DNA of 64,000 nucleotides, from positions 3,782,001 through 3,846,000 of the forward strand of contig NZ_JAMZDZ010000001.1 of assembly GCF_024172085.1 (NCBI RefSeq), written 5' to 3'. Position 1 is the stretch's first letter. Each line of letters begins with the position of its first letter. This DNA is from Hamadaea flava (GTDB lineage: Bacteria; Actinomycetota; Actinomycetes; Mycobacteriales; Micromonosporaceae). The notes below the pieces were generated by a model. The model ran no database searches. It saw only the letters and a program-made list of their open reading frames with translations, and was not told the DNA's origin. Made by a program: the position numbers and the translations under genes. Positions 43,021-51,633 of the stretch are shown here, one piece after another.

Positions 43021-44124
43021 TCAGAAGAACGCGCGTCCGGTCAGCCGGACCTGGGCGCCCGCCGGAAACGTGAGCTGCGGCTCAGGGTAGCCCCGCGGGT
43101 TCCAGACGGCGTACACGACGGGCTCGGAGATCGGGCTCGGCGAGCCGGCCTCCACGAGGCGCTGGAGGTACACCTGGTCGCCGCGGAAGCCCGCGACCAG
43201 CCAGCCCGGTTCGCTCGGCGGAACGACCTCGGCCAGCACCGAGCCGTCCTCGGCCGACGCCGCGAAGGTCTGCTCCAGCATCGAGATCAACACCTGGCGA
43301 CCGTCGGCGCTCACGTCCTGGAACCACATCGGCTGGCCGCGCTCCTTGAGCCGGTCACGCAGGTCGACGTGGAACTCGCGGCGAACCTGGCCGTCGAGGG
43401 TCTCGACCCGGAAATCGGCCACTCCCGCCACGCGCGGCACGAACCGGTCCTCCATGTTCCCGCGGGGCGGCACACATAACACCAGGCCGTCGGCCAGCAC
43501 CGCGCCCAGCTCCAGCCCCGCGCAAGCGGTCAGAGTGGTACGCCCACCGGTGCGGATCTCCACCGCGACGTAGTGCTCCTTGAACCCGCCGTCGGCCACG
43601 CGCACGATGAGCCGGCTGCCGTCGGCCGACCAGGCTTGTGGCAGCTCACCGGTGGCCAGCCGGAGCACGGCGGTGCCCCGGAGATCTCGGATCTCGGTCA
43701 GTCGCGGATAGACCGGGCGGGCGAGGTAGCGCCCGTCCGGCGACAGGCTCACCCCGAACATGGGATCGACCTCGTACGCGTCCGGCGGCAGCGGCTCGGC
43801 GGCGGACGCGCCCGGACTGGGGACCGGGCTCGGTGGCGCGGTGTCGCCCAAGACGGGCAGTGCGTACTGCGTACCAGTCGAAGTGAGCAGATAGACCGGG
43901 CCTTTGGTGCGCCCGGGGCGATAGACGGCGATCCCGTCGCCGGCCGCCCGATCGGACGGCAACGGGATCGCCGAGGCTGGGGGCCGGATGTCGCCGAGCC
44001 GAGGCGCGGCCGTGACGGCCATCGTGGTCTGCTCCCGCGGCGCACCCCCGCACGCCGCGGAAGCGAGTACGCCGAGCAGTCCGGCGTAGACCAGAACCGC
44101 TCTCCGAACGGCGGGCTTCCCCAT
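43021..44124 (-). CDS. Lipoprotein-like secreted protein with beta-propeller-type repeats
   Basis: 367 aa. The signal-like start (AVLVYAGLLGVLASAACGG) has Cys 25 after SAA, a weak lipobox. A Pro-rich linker precedes blades with 'VSLSPDGRYLARPV', 'QAWSADGSRLIVRV' and 'QDVSADGRQVLISM', reminiscent of TolB/WD-like propeller repeats. No catalytic residues are recognised. Probably an envelope-attached sensor or scaffold. It is 14 bp upstream of the zinc-ribbon gene on the same strand. Confidence 0.7.
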   Translation of the reverse strand: MGKPAVRRAVLVYAGLLGVLASAACGGAPREQTTMAVTAAPRLGDIRPPASAIPLPSDRAAGDGIAVYRPGRTKGPVYLLTSTGTQYALPVLGDTAPPSPVPSPGASAAEPLPPDAYEVDPMFGVSLSPDGRYLARPVYPRLTEIRDLRGTAVLRLATGELPQAWSADGSRLIVRVADGGFKEHYVAVEIRTGGRTTLTACAGLELGAVLADGLVLCVPPRGNMEDRFVPRVAGVADFRVETLDGQVRREFHVDLRDRLKERGQPMWFQDVSADGRQVLISMLEQTFAASAEDGSVLAEVVPPSEPGWLVAGFRGDQVYLQRLVEAGSPSPISEPVVYAVWNPRGYPEPQLTFPAGAQVRLTGRAFF

Positions 44125-44187
44125 GCCTACGCTGACGCGCGGGAGAGCCCTTCGGTTGCCTGCCGAACCGGCGGAGACGACCAGATC

Positions 44188-45966
44188 TCAGCGGTTCGTG
44201 TGGTCCCGGAATCCCCGGCCGGCCTTGCGCCCGAGGTAGCCCGCGGTGACCAGGTGCTCCATAAGCGGCGCCGGGGAGAAGCCGGGCTCCCGCAGCTCCA
44301 GGTACAGCTCCCGCTGGATGGCCAGGGCGACGTCCAGCCCGACCACGTCGAGCAGCTCGAACGGGCCCATCGGGTAGCCGCAGCCCAGCTTCATCGCGTA
44401 GTCGATGTCGTCGGCGGTGGCGTACGACGCCTCGAGCATCTTGACCGCGTCGTTCAAGTACGGGAACAGCAGCGCGTTGACGATGAAGCCGGACCGGTCC
44501 TCACAGCGTACGGCGTGCTTGCCGAGCTTGTCGCAGACCGCGAGGGCGGTCGCCTCGGTCGCCGACGAGGTCCGGATGGTGCGAACCACCTCGACGAGCT
44601 TCATCGCCGGCGCCGGGTTGAAGAAGTGCAGGCCCACCACGTCGGCCGGCCGCTGGGTGGCCATCGCGCACTCGACGACCGGCAGGCTGGAGGTCGTCGT
44701 GGCCAGGACGACGCCCGGCTTGCAGATCTCGTCGAGGCTGGCGAACAGCGCCTTCTTGACGGTCAGTTCCTCGACGACCGCCTCGACCACCATGTCCACG
44801 TCGGACAGATGCTCCAGGTTCGTGGACCAGGTGACCCGATTGAGGATGGTGTCGCGCTCCTCCTCGGTGAGCCGGCCGCGGACCACCGACTTGTTGAGGC
44901 TGACCTTGAGCGCCTCGCACAGCTTCGCCGACTTCTCCCCGCCCCGGGTCACGCTGGTGACCTCGAAACCGGCCTTCGCGAAGACCTCGATGATGCCGGT
45001 CGCCATGGTCCCGGAGCCGACGACGCCGACGGACCCCACGGCCCGCGCGCCTTCGACGGTCGTGCCCTCGGCCGGCGTCAGCTCGTCCGGCACCACGACC
45101 GGGGAACCGGCCTTCTCGTAGGTGTAGAAGCCCCGCCCGGACTTGCGGCCCAGCAGGCCCGCGGTCACCATCTGCTTGAGCAGGGGCGCGGGCGCGTGCC
45201 GGCGGTCCCGGCCGCCGCGCCGATACATCGTGTCGAGGATCTCGTACGCCGTGTCGAGGCCGATCAGGTCCATCAGCGCGAGCGGCCCCATCGGAAGCCC
45301 GCAGCCGAGCCGCATGGCCGCGTCGATGTCCTCCCGGGTCGCGTACCGGGCCTCCACCATGGCGACGGCGTGATTGAGGTAGCCGAACAGCAGGGCGTTG
45401 GCGATGAACCCGGCGCGGTCGGCGATCGTCACGTCGACCTTGCCCAGCCGGGCGCACAACGCCTCCACGTCGGTGACGACCTCGTCCGCGGTGACCACGG
45501 TCTTGATCACCTCGACCAGCTTCATCACCGGCGCGGGGTTGAAGAAGTGCACGCCGATGACCCGGTTGGGCCGATGGGTGGCGACCGAGATCTCGGTGAC
45601 GCTCAACGAGCTGGTGTTGGTCGCGAGGATGGCCTCGGCCTTGCAGACCCGGTCCAGCTCGGCGAAGATCTTCTGCTTCAGGTCGAGGTGCTCGGGGACG
45701 GCCTCGATGACGAAGTCGACGTCGGCGAGCGCGCCCAGTCCGACCTGGAAGTCGACCCGGGCCAGCAGGGCGTCGCGGTCCTCCAGGGCGAGCTTGCCCT
45801 TGGCCACCGCGCGATCGGTCGAGCCGGTCAGGTTGGCCCGGCCCCGGTCGAGGGCGGCGTCGGAGATCTCCACCGCGACGACGTCCAGCCCGTTGCGGGC
45901 GAAGACCTCGACGATGCCGGCGCCCATCGTGCCCAGCCCGACCACGCCGACCGTGTTGATCCCCAC
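44188..45966 (-). CDS. Fused double 3-hydroxyacyl-CoA dehydrogenase
   Basis: 592 aa made of two head-to-tail copies of a 3-hydroxyacyl-CoA dehydrogenase. Copy 1, about residues 1-285: GLGTMGAG, 'ATNTSSLSVTEI', HFFNPAPVMKLVEV. Copy 2, about 310-590: GSGTMATG, 'ATTTSSLPVVE', HFFNPAPAMKLVEV. Each has the NAD-binding motif and the catalytic His-Glu region, and each ends in a GRGF segment. It oxidises 3-hydroxyacyl-CoA in beta-oxidation or C4-CoA metabolism. Double-copy versions of this length are common in actinomycetes. There is no hydratase domain. Confidence 0.92.
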   Translation of the reverse strand: MGINTVGVVGLGTMGAGIVEVFARNGLDVVAVEISDAALDRGRANLTGSTDRAVAKGKLALEDRDALLARVDFQVGLGALADVDFVIEAVPEHLDLKQKIFAELDRVCKAEAILATNTSSLSVTEISVATHRPNRVIGVHFFNPAPVMKLVEVIKTVVTADEVVTDVEALCARLGKVDVTIADRAGFIANALLFGYLNHAVAMVEARYATREDIDAAMRLGCGLPMGPLALMDLIGLDTAYEILDTMYRRGGRDRRHAPAPLLKQMVTAGLLGRKSGRGFYTYEKAGSPVVVPDELTPAEGTTVEGARAVGSVGVVGSGTMATGIIEVFAKAGFEVTSVTRGGEKSAKLCEALKVSLNKSVVRGRLTEEERDTILNRVTWSTNLEHLSDVDMVVEAVVEELTVKKALFASLDEICKPGVVLATTTSSLPVVECAMATQRPADVVGLHFFNPAPAMKLVEVVRTIRTSSATEATALAVCDKLGKHAVRCEDRSGFIVNALLFPYLNDAVKMLEASYATADDIDYAMKLGCGYPMGPFELLDVVGLDVALAIQRELYLELREPGFSPAPLMEHLVTAGYLGRKAGRGFRDHTNR

Positions 45967-46095
45967 CGTGACCTCCTCAACGAGCGTTCAGTGCCCTGAG
46001 TCTGCCACGGCTCGCCGGACGCCTGGAAGCGGCGTCTCGCCGGGGAGGCTCTTGGGCGAGCCGCCAGGAGTGCGGTCAGGGAGAAACATCGATCC

Positions 46096-49000
46096 TCAGG
46101 AGATCGGGGCGAACGTGATGCCTCGTCCGGAGGTGAGCACCGCCTCGTTGTGGCAGTACTCCAGGGCGCTCGTTCCGCTGCTGTTCTCCACGCCGACCGT
46201 GGCCGTCTGGCCGCGTTCCGCCGGGCTGGCCGGGTCGAGGTCGGCGTACGCGACGGTCAGGGTCCCGTTCGAGTTCAGGATGACCTCGAAGGTGACTCGG
46301 GCCGCGGCGTTCGAGAACAGCCGCATGTTCCGCCACTCCACGACGTACTGGGTCGAGCTGCTCTTGACCAGGATCGACGACTCGGCGTCAGCCATCAGGT
46401 CGTCCCAGAACGGATAGACGGCGTTGTTGGGCGTATTCGCGGCGGCGGCCGACGGGATGGTCCCGTGGTTCCAGGACGCGCCCTGCGGCTGCGCGCCGAA
46501 GCTCAGCACGCCGTTGGTGTCGATCCACGCCGTCGTGTACGACGATCCGTAGAACGGCATCGTGAACGGCAACGTCACCGACTGGTACGCGTCGTCACCG
46601 GTCAGCGCGAGCGCGGTCGTCCCGGGCACGAAGGTGAACGGCCCCTCGGCGCACGAGTAGCCGGCCCCGGCCGAAGTCGCCAGGGTGATGTCGGTGGTGG
46701 TGGTCTTCCCGGTGAAGATCGCCGCCGTCGCGCTGCCGGTCAGCCCGGTGCAGCGGACGTCGGCGGCGACCGCGCGGAGCGGGTAGGAGCCGGGCGCGGC
46801 CACGATGGTGTACTGGCCGGTCGCGTCGGTCGTCGCGCTGTACGCCGTGTTGGTCAGCGTCACCAGGGCGCCGGCGACCGGGTTGCCGTTGTGGCGGACG
46901 ATGCCGGTGATGGTGCCCGTCGACGTCTGCGGCGGCGCGCCGGGCGGCGTGAAGGTGAGCGTACGCCCGTTGACCAGCTTCGGATTGTTCAGCGAGTACT
47001 GCAGCGCCGCCGTCCCGGCGGCGTTCTCGATGCCGATCGTCGCGGTCGAACCCTTCTCGACCGCCGCCGAGCCGATGTCGGTGTACGCGAAGGTGATCGT
47101 CCCGCTCTCCTGCAGCACCACCTTGAAGCTCACCCGGTTGGCGGCGTCGGAGTAGAACCGGACGTCGCGCCATTCCACCGTGTACTGCCGGTGCGGTGCG
47201 CTTCCGCTGGTCGAGGTGTAGACGCCGGACGACGAGTCGACGATGAGGTCGTCCCAGAGCGGATAGACCGCGGCGTTGGGAGTGTTCCAGGCCGCCGCCG
47301 ACGGGATGGCTCCATGGTTCCAGGACGCGCCTTGCGGCTGCGTTCCGAAGCTCAGCACGCCGTTGGTGTCGATCCACGCCGTCGTGTAGGTCGCCCCGTA
47401 GAACGGCATCGCGAATGGCAACGTCACCGACTGGTACGCGTCGTCACCGGACAGCGGGAGTCGCCCGGAGGCGCCGCTCCAGGCGGCTGTGCCCTCGGTG
47501 CAGAAGTAGCCGAAACTGTCGGAGCAGGCGACCGGCACGCCCGTGTAGGTCGCCGTGTACGTGGTCGGCGTGCTGGGGGCCGTGATCACATGCGTCTGAC
47601 TCTTGCCGTCGGACCAACTGCCGAAGGAGTAGGTGTAGCCGGCGTTGGACTGCGGCGTCGGCGCGCTGACCGTCACCGTCGACCCCTTGATCACCGTACG
47701 CGTGAACGGCGTGATCTGCGTAGCCGCGCCGACGCTGAGGTTCAGTCCGGGCGGGGAACTGGTGAACGTCAGGTCGACCGTCTGCGGGTCGAGCCGCCGT
47801 ACCACGGTGTTCTTGAGGCCCTGACTGTCCGTGGCGGTGAGTTCGAGTTCCAGATAGGACGGATATTCGTGGTCGGGGGCGATGAACGAGCCGCCGGCTC
47901 CCGTCCCCGTCTGCAACGGATGGGTGTGGCAGCTGTCGATCGTCGCGCAGTGCTCCATGCGCAGCGCCCAGGTCAGCGAACTGCCGGTGAGCGTGCCGTC
48001 CTGCGGATCGGTGCCGTGTCCGGAGAAGGTGATCTGCTGTCCGGCGACCCACGTCGTTCCGGCGGCGGGAGTGTCGATGACCGCCGTCGGGGCGTCGTTG
48101 CCGACTTGGACGGTCACCGTCGTGGCGTCTGTCGCCCCGAGGGTGTCGGTCACCGTCAGCTTCGCCGTGTAGGTGCCGTTGGCGGTGTAGGTGAACGACG
48201 GCGCGGCGGCGGTCGAGTCGGTGCTGCCGTCGTTGGTGAAGTCCCACGCGTAGGTCAGCCGACCCTGGTCGGCCGGGTCGTTGTCGGTCGAGTTCGCCCC
48301 GTTGAAGGCCACCGTCAGCGGCGACTTGCCGCTGGTCGGCGTGGCCTCGACGACGGCCGCCGGCGGCTGGTTGCCCGCGTAGTACCGGATTCGGCGGACC
48401 GTGCCGGTGAGGTCGGCGTAGTACAGGTCGCCGCCCGGACCGACGGCCAGGTCGACCACGCTCGACGCGCCCTTGGCGAACAACTCGATGTTGCCGGTCG
48501 CCGGCAGTCCGCCGGTCGTGGTCGGCTTCATGGCCCAGATGCAGCCACGCGAGTTGTCGGCGAAGAACAACGCCCCGCCGTACGCCGCCGGGTAACTGCC
48601 ACCGCTGGCCGGGTAGAAGGCTAGACCGGAGATCGCGTCGCCACCGGCCTTGCAGCCCTCACCCGGAACGACGTCGGCGGCATGGTTGTACGTGTAGTAC
48701 GGCCCGATCTGGTTGGTCATCGCGTTGCAGACGGGCAGATTCGCGCTCACGTAGGTAGAGGTCGTCGCGCCCTCGTAACAGGGCCAGCCGAAGTTGTTCG
48801 AGGCCGCCGTGGGATTGACGATCCGATCGATCTCCTCCCAGGTCAGCCAGCCCACGTCGCCGACCCAGATCTCGTTCGTGCCCGGCCGGAAGGTGAAGCG
48901 GTACGGGTTGCGCAGCCCGCTCGCGATGATGCGCCGCAGGTTGAGGTCGGCCGAGCCGATGTTCGGGTTGCCCGCGGCGGCGGCGCCGGTGGCCGGGTCG

Positions 49001-49761
49001 AGCCGGAGGATCGTGCCGTCCAGCCCGGTCGGGTCGCCGGGCGTCTGGACGTCCTGTACGCGCATGGCCCCGCCCTCCAGGGCCGGGTCGCCACACGGGT
49101 TCGGGTTGGCCGTGGGCAGCTGACCGTAGTCGGCGGCGCTGAAGCTCGCGCCGTCACCGGCCGAGACGTACAGCTTGCCGTCCGGACCGAAGCGCAGGTC
49201 GCCGATGGAGTGGCTGGGGAACTGCTGGCACCAGTCGTTGATGAGCACCTGCTCCGAGCCGGTCATCACGTCGCCGCTGGCCTGCAGCCGGGAGAGCCGG
49301 GCGGAGACCACGCAGTAGCCGCCGTTCGCGCCGTTGGTCGCGCCGGTGCACAGGTCGTCCCAGGTCGTGCTGCTGCCGACCGCCTTGCCGTAGGTGTAGA
49401 GCACGTAGACGTAGGGGTTGGCCGGAAAGTCCGGCGGCAGGGCCAGGCCGAGACTTCCCCGGTCCCACTGACTGTGAACCACGCCGGACAGGTCGGCGAA
49501 GACGGTCGGGGTCGTGTCGGAGAGGTCGTCGAAGACCTTGATGACGCCCGCCTTCTCCATCACGAAGATGCGGCCGTCCGGGGCGAACTCGATGTTCGTG
49601 GGCTGATTCAGCCCGCTGAACACGATCTGCTCCTGGAAGCCGGCGGGCAACGTCGCCGCCTCCGCGGCGGACGGCCCACGCAACGGCGCGAACGCCGCCG
49701 CCACCAGCGCGGTTGCCACGACGGCACGAACGAGCCGCCGGACACGCGAAACCCGACCCAT
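46096..49761 (-). CDS. Secreted sugar-dehydrogenase-like multidomain protein
   Basis: 1221 aa from ATG 49761; TTG 49767 is spaced better from GGGGAGGGG and may be the true start. Signal peptide about 1-36. Residues about 40-460 are a glucose/sorbosone-dehydrogenase-type beta-propeller ('FSGLNQPTNIEFAPDGRIFV', 'LRFGPDGKLYVSAGDG', 'IASGLRNPYRFTFRPG', 'GGDLYYADLTGTVRRI'). A PKD domain (about 465-555) and a second Ig-like region follow, then a bacterial repeat with FGSWSDGKS. Two 'LxGDDAYQSVTLPFxMPFYG' NIDO-like modules are separated by a carboxypeptidase-regulatory-like domain ('GIVRHNGNPVAGALV'). No anchor is visible. It probably oxidises or binds extracellular sugar. Confidence 0.85.
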   Translation of the reverse strand: MGRVSRVRRLVRAVVATALVAAAFAPLRGPSAAEAATLPAGFQEQIVFSGLNQPTNIEFAPDGRIFVMEKAGVIKVFDDLSDTTPTVFADLSGVVHSQWDRGSLGLALPPDFPANPYVYVLYTYGKAVGSSTTWDDLCTGATNGANGGYCVVSARLSRLQASGDVMTGSEQVLINDWCQQFPSHSIGDLRFGPDGKLYVSAGDGASFSAADYGQLPTANPNPCGDPALEGGAMRVQDVQTPGDPTGLDGTILRLDPATGAAAAGNPNIGSADLNLRRIIASGLRNPYRFTFRPGTNEIWVGDVGWLTWEEIDRIVNPTAASNNFGWPCYEGATTSTYVSANLPVCNAMTNQIGPYYTYNHAADVVPGEGCKAGGDAISGLAFYPASGGSYPAAYGGALFFADNSRGCIWAMKPTTTGGLPATGNIELFAKGASSVVDLAVGPGGDLYYADLTGTVRRIRYYAGNQPPAAVVEATPTSGKSPLTVAFNGANSTDNDPADQGRLTYAWDFTNDGSTDSTAAAPSFTYTANGTYTAKLTVTDTLGATDATTVTVQVGNDAPTAVIDTPAAGTTWVAGQQITFSGHGTDPQDGTLTGSSLTWALRMEHCATIDSCHTHPLQTGTGAGGSFIAPDHEYPSYLELELTATDSQGLKNTVVRRLDPQTVDLTFTSSPPGLNLSVGAATQITPFTRTVIKGSTVTVSAPTPQSNAGYTYSFGSWSDGKSQTHVITAPSTPTTYTATYTGVPVACSDSFGYFCTEGTAAWSGASGRLPLSGDDAYQSVTLPFAMPFYGATYTTAWIDTNGVLSFGTQPQGASWNHGAIPSAAAWNTPNAAVYPLWDDLIVDSSSGVYTSTSGSAPHRQYTVEWRDVRFYSDAANRVSFKVVLQESGTITFAYTDIGSAAVEKGSTATIGIENAAGTAALQYSLNNPKLVNGRTLTFTPPGAPPQTSTGTITGIVRHNGNPVAGALVTLTNTAYSATTDATGQYTIVAAPGSYPLRAVAADVRCTGLTGSATAAIFTGKTTTTDITLATSAGAGYSCAEGPFTFVPGTTALALTGDDAYQSVTLPFTMPFYGSSYTTAWIDTNGVLSFGAQPQGASWNHGTIPSAAAANTPNNAVYPFWDDLMADAESSILVKSSSTQYVVEWRNMRLFSNAAARVTFEVILNSNGTLTVAYADLDPASPAERGQTATVGVENSSGTSALEYCHNEAVLTSGRGITFAPIS
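46397..46608. repeat. Intragenic duplication, copy A
   Basis: About 212 bp highly similar to 47246-47457 at a constant 849-base offset (283 codons), with no gaps in the compared part. It encodes the second NIDO-like module core. Confidence 0.8.
47246..47457. repeat. Intragenic duplication, copy B
   Basis: Partner of 46397-46608; encodes the first NIDO-like module core. The two stretches of coding sequence for AWIDTNGVLSFG are identical at DNA level. Confidence 0.8.
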
Positions 49762-49884
49762 CGTCAAGACACACCCCTCCCCTGTGGAGGGACACGCTAT
49801 GGATCCACCCGTCCGATGCGGCCGCACAGTCCGCTAGCTGACAGCGGTTCTGTCCAGTCGGTCACCCTGGAACTCCCCGATACC

Positions 49885-50757
49885 TCACCGATCAGAGCGA
49901 ATCGCCTCGGCCACGACATCCGCCGGCGTCGGGCTGAGCGTGATCGTGTAGTGGTTCGAAGCCTCGACCGTCGAGGCGGTGATGCCCGGTAGCCACCTTT
50001 CGGCGTATCCCTCGGGATAGAGCGGGACCGGCCCGCCGAGCATGCCGCGTTCCGCGCGGAGGAAGACCGCGGGGACCGGCAACGCGGCCGATCGCGCGGA
50101 GCTGGTGGCGTAGATGTCCTGGGCGTCGCGGACCGCGGCCGCGAGCCGGCACTTGGCGACCAGCCCCTCGGCGGTCTCGACCGCGTCGTAGTCCGCATAG
50201 GCGGTCATGACCGGATTCCAGTCGGTCAGCGCGGGATGCGCGCGCCAGAGGTCCACGACGGCCGCGCGGTCCGGGAAGGTCTGGGTGAGGCGGGCGAAGG
50301 ACGCGCCCACGGTCTGCTCGATCGCCGCCTTCAGATCCGCTTCACCCGCATCAGCTGGTACGCCGGGCGGAAGCGGCAACGGCGCGCCCCCGTCGACGAG
50401 GACGAGCCGGCTGACGAGGTCGGGATGACGGCGAGCGGTCGCCGCCGCGACGAACGCGCCCATCGAGTGCCCGGCCACCACGGCCGAACCCCCGTACGCC
50501 CGAATCACCGCGGCGATGTCGTCGGCGTGCCGGTCCATCCCGTACGGGCCGGGCAGGTCCCGACTGTCCCCGCGACCGCGCAGATCGACCGCGACGAACC
50601 GGTGATCCGCCCCGAGCCGCTCGCCGATCAGCGTCCACGCGACGTGGGACGAGGTGATCCCATGCGCCGCCACGACGAGTGGACCTTCCTCGCCCCAGCT
50701 CCCCAGGGCCAGTTCGCCGCCCTCGACCGCCACCGTCGCCCGCCGGTACGCCACCAT
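49885..50757 (-). CDS. Alpha/beta hydrolase (2)
   Basis: 290 aa from ATG 50757; the open frame continues upstream through the SDR gene but that part is antisense. 'VVAAHGITSSHVAW' forms the oxyanion strand, DLRGRGDS is typical of epoxide-hydrolase-like members, the nucleophile is GHSMGA, and the catalytic His is in SNHYTI near the C-terminus. The substrate is unknown. It is divergent from the SDR gene over 69 bp. Confidence 0.86.
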   Translation of the reverse strand: MVAYRRATVAVEGGELALGSWGEEGPLVVAAHGITSSHVAWTLIGERLGADHRFVAVDLRGRGDSRDLPGPYGMDRHADDIAAVIRAYGGSAVVAGHSMGAFVAAATARRHPDLVSRLVLVDGGAPLPLPPGVPADAGEADLKAAIEQTVGASFARLTQTFPDRAAVVDLWRAHPALTDWNPVMTAYADYDAVETAEGLVAKCRLAAAVRDAQDIYATSSARSAALPVPAVFLRAERGMLGGPVPLYPEGYAERWLPGITASTVEASNHYTITLSPTPADVVAEAIRSDR

Positions 50758-50826
50758 GCGCGGGATGCTGCCACACCTGCCGCGTCCTGGCCATGTGCCG
50801 GAACCACACCGGTTTACGCTGACGCC

Positions 50827-51513
50827 ATGCGCCATGTGGTGATCACCGGTACCAATCGGGGCCTCGGACAGGCATTCGTCGATCAGCTCGCGGCCGAGCC
50901 GGGCGTCCGGCTGCTGGCCCTCGCCCGATCGTTTCCCGCCGAGCATCTCGAACACCCGCAGATCACCACCCGGACCTGCGACCTGGCCGACCCGGCGAGC
51001 CTGCCCGACGCGGCCGAACTCGCGAAGTTCTTCGTGGGCGCGACCGAGGCCGTGCTCCTGCACAACGCGGCCGTCATCGAGCCCATCGGCGAGGTCGGCG
51101 CGCTCGACCCGGACGCGCTGATCCGGTCGGTCGCCGTCAACCTGACCGCGCCGATGCTGCTCACCAACGCGGCCGTCGCGGCCCGGCCGCACGGCGTACC
51201 GCTGCGGATCCTGTTCGTCTCCAGCGGTGCGGCGCACCACGTCATCAGCGGCTGGTCCGCGTACTCGGCGACTAAGCGGGGCGGCGAGGAGTTCTTCGCC
51301 CATGTGACGGCGGAGGGCCGGGACGACCTGGTCAGCGCGGTGAGCGTGAACCCGGGCGTGATCGACACCGGCATGCAGGCCGAGATCCGGTCCGCCGAGT
51401 TCGCCGAACGACAGCGCTTCGTCGATCGCCATCAGCGTGGCGAGCTGCGCCCGGCCGCCGTCGTCGCCGCCGAGATCCTCGCCGCCCACCTCCCTCCCAC
51501 CCACTCCCGTTGA
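50827..51513 (+). CDS. Short-chain dehydrogenase/reductase
   Basis: 228 aa from ATG 50827. The N-terminal TGTNRGLG is the cofactor motif, HNAAV matches the NNAG strand, and the catalytic set is FVSSGAA and YSATK (Ser, Tyr, Lys), followed by NPGVIDTGM. A soluble, classical SDR of the sepiapterin-reductase-like length. The substrate is unknown. The stop lies within the left arm of a hairpin. Confidence 0.88.
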   Translation: MRHVVITGTNRGLGQAFVDQLAAEPGVRLLALARSFPAEHLEHPQITTRTCDLADPASLPDAAELAKFFVGATEAVLLHNAAVIEPIGEVGALDPDALIRSVAVNLTAPMLLTNAAVAARPHGVPLRILFVSSGAAHHVISGWSAYSATKRGGEEFFAHVTAEGRDDLVSAVSVNPGVIDTGMQAEIRSAEFAERQRFVDRHQRGELRPAAVVAAEILAAHLPPTHSR

Positions 51514-51569
51514 TCATGGAGTAACCGTGGTCTCGACGGCGTGGCGAGGCGGTAAAGCCCATGATCAAC
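51509..51569 (+). terminator. Hairpin after the SDR gene
   Basis: GTTGATCATGG (51509-51519) is complementary to CCATGATCAAC (51559-51569), with 39 bases between. The outer stem is perfect over 11 bp and includes the SDR stop codon. It may be a terminator or a dispersed palindrome. Confidence 0.55.
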
Positions 51570-51577
51570 ACGCCTAG

Positions 51578-51633
51578 CTCACTACGAGTGAGTATCTTTC
51601 GCGTTACCGACGAGTAGGACTAGAATTCGCGCC
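51578..51633 (+). promoter_or_regulatory. Aldehyde dehydrogenase promoter with dyad operator
   Basis: TAGAAT at 51621-51626 is a good -10. Counting about 7 bases on puts transcription at or beside the GTG start at 51634, so the mRNA may be leaderless. A perfect 6-bp-arm dyad CTCACT-ACG-AGTGAG covers 51578-51592, just upstream of the expected -35 position, and could bind a repressor. No strong -35 is seen. Confidence 0.5.

Noticed and set aside
43573-48624. Two plus-strand open frames of more than 800 codons (43573-45999 and 46150-48624)
   Set aside because: Both are antisense to the fused dehydrogenase and the secreted propeller protein; Arg/Asp/His-rich with no recognisable fold.
50758-51504. 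Upstream extension of the alpha/beta hydrolase 2 frame
   Set aside because: It is antisense to the SDR gene, and the hydrolase fold begins right after ATG 50757.
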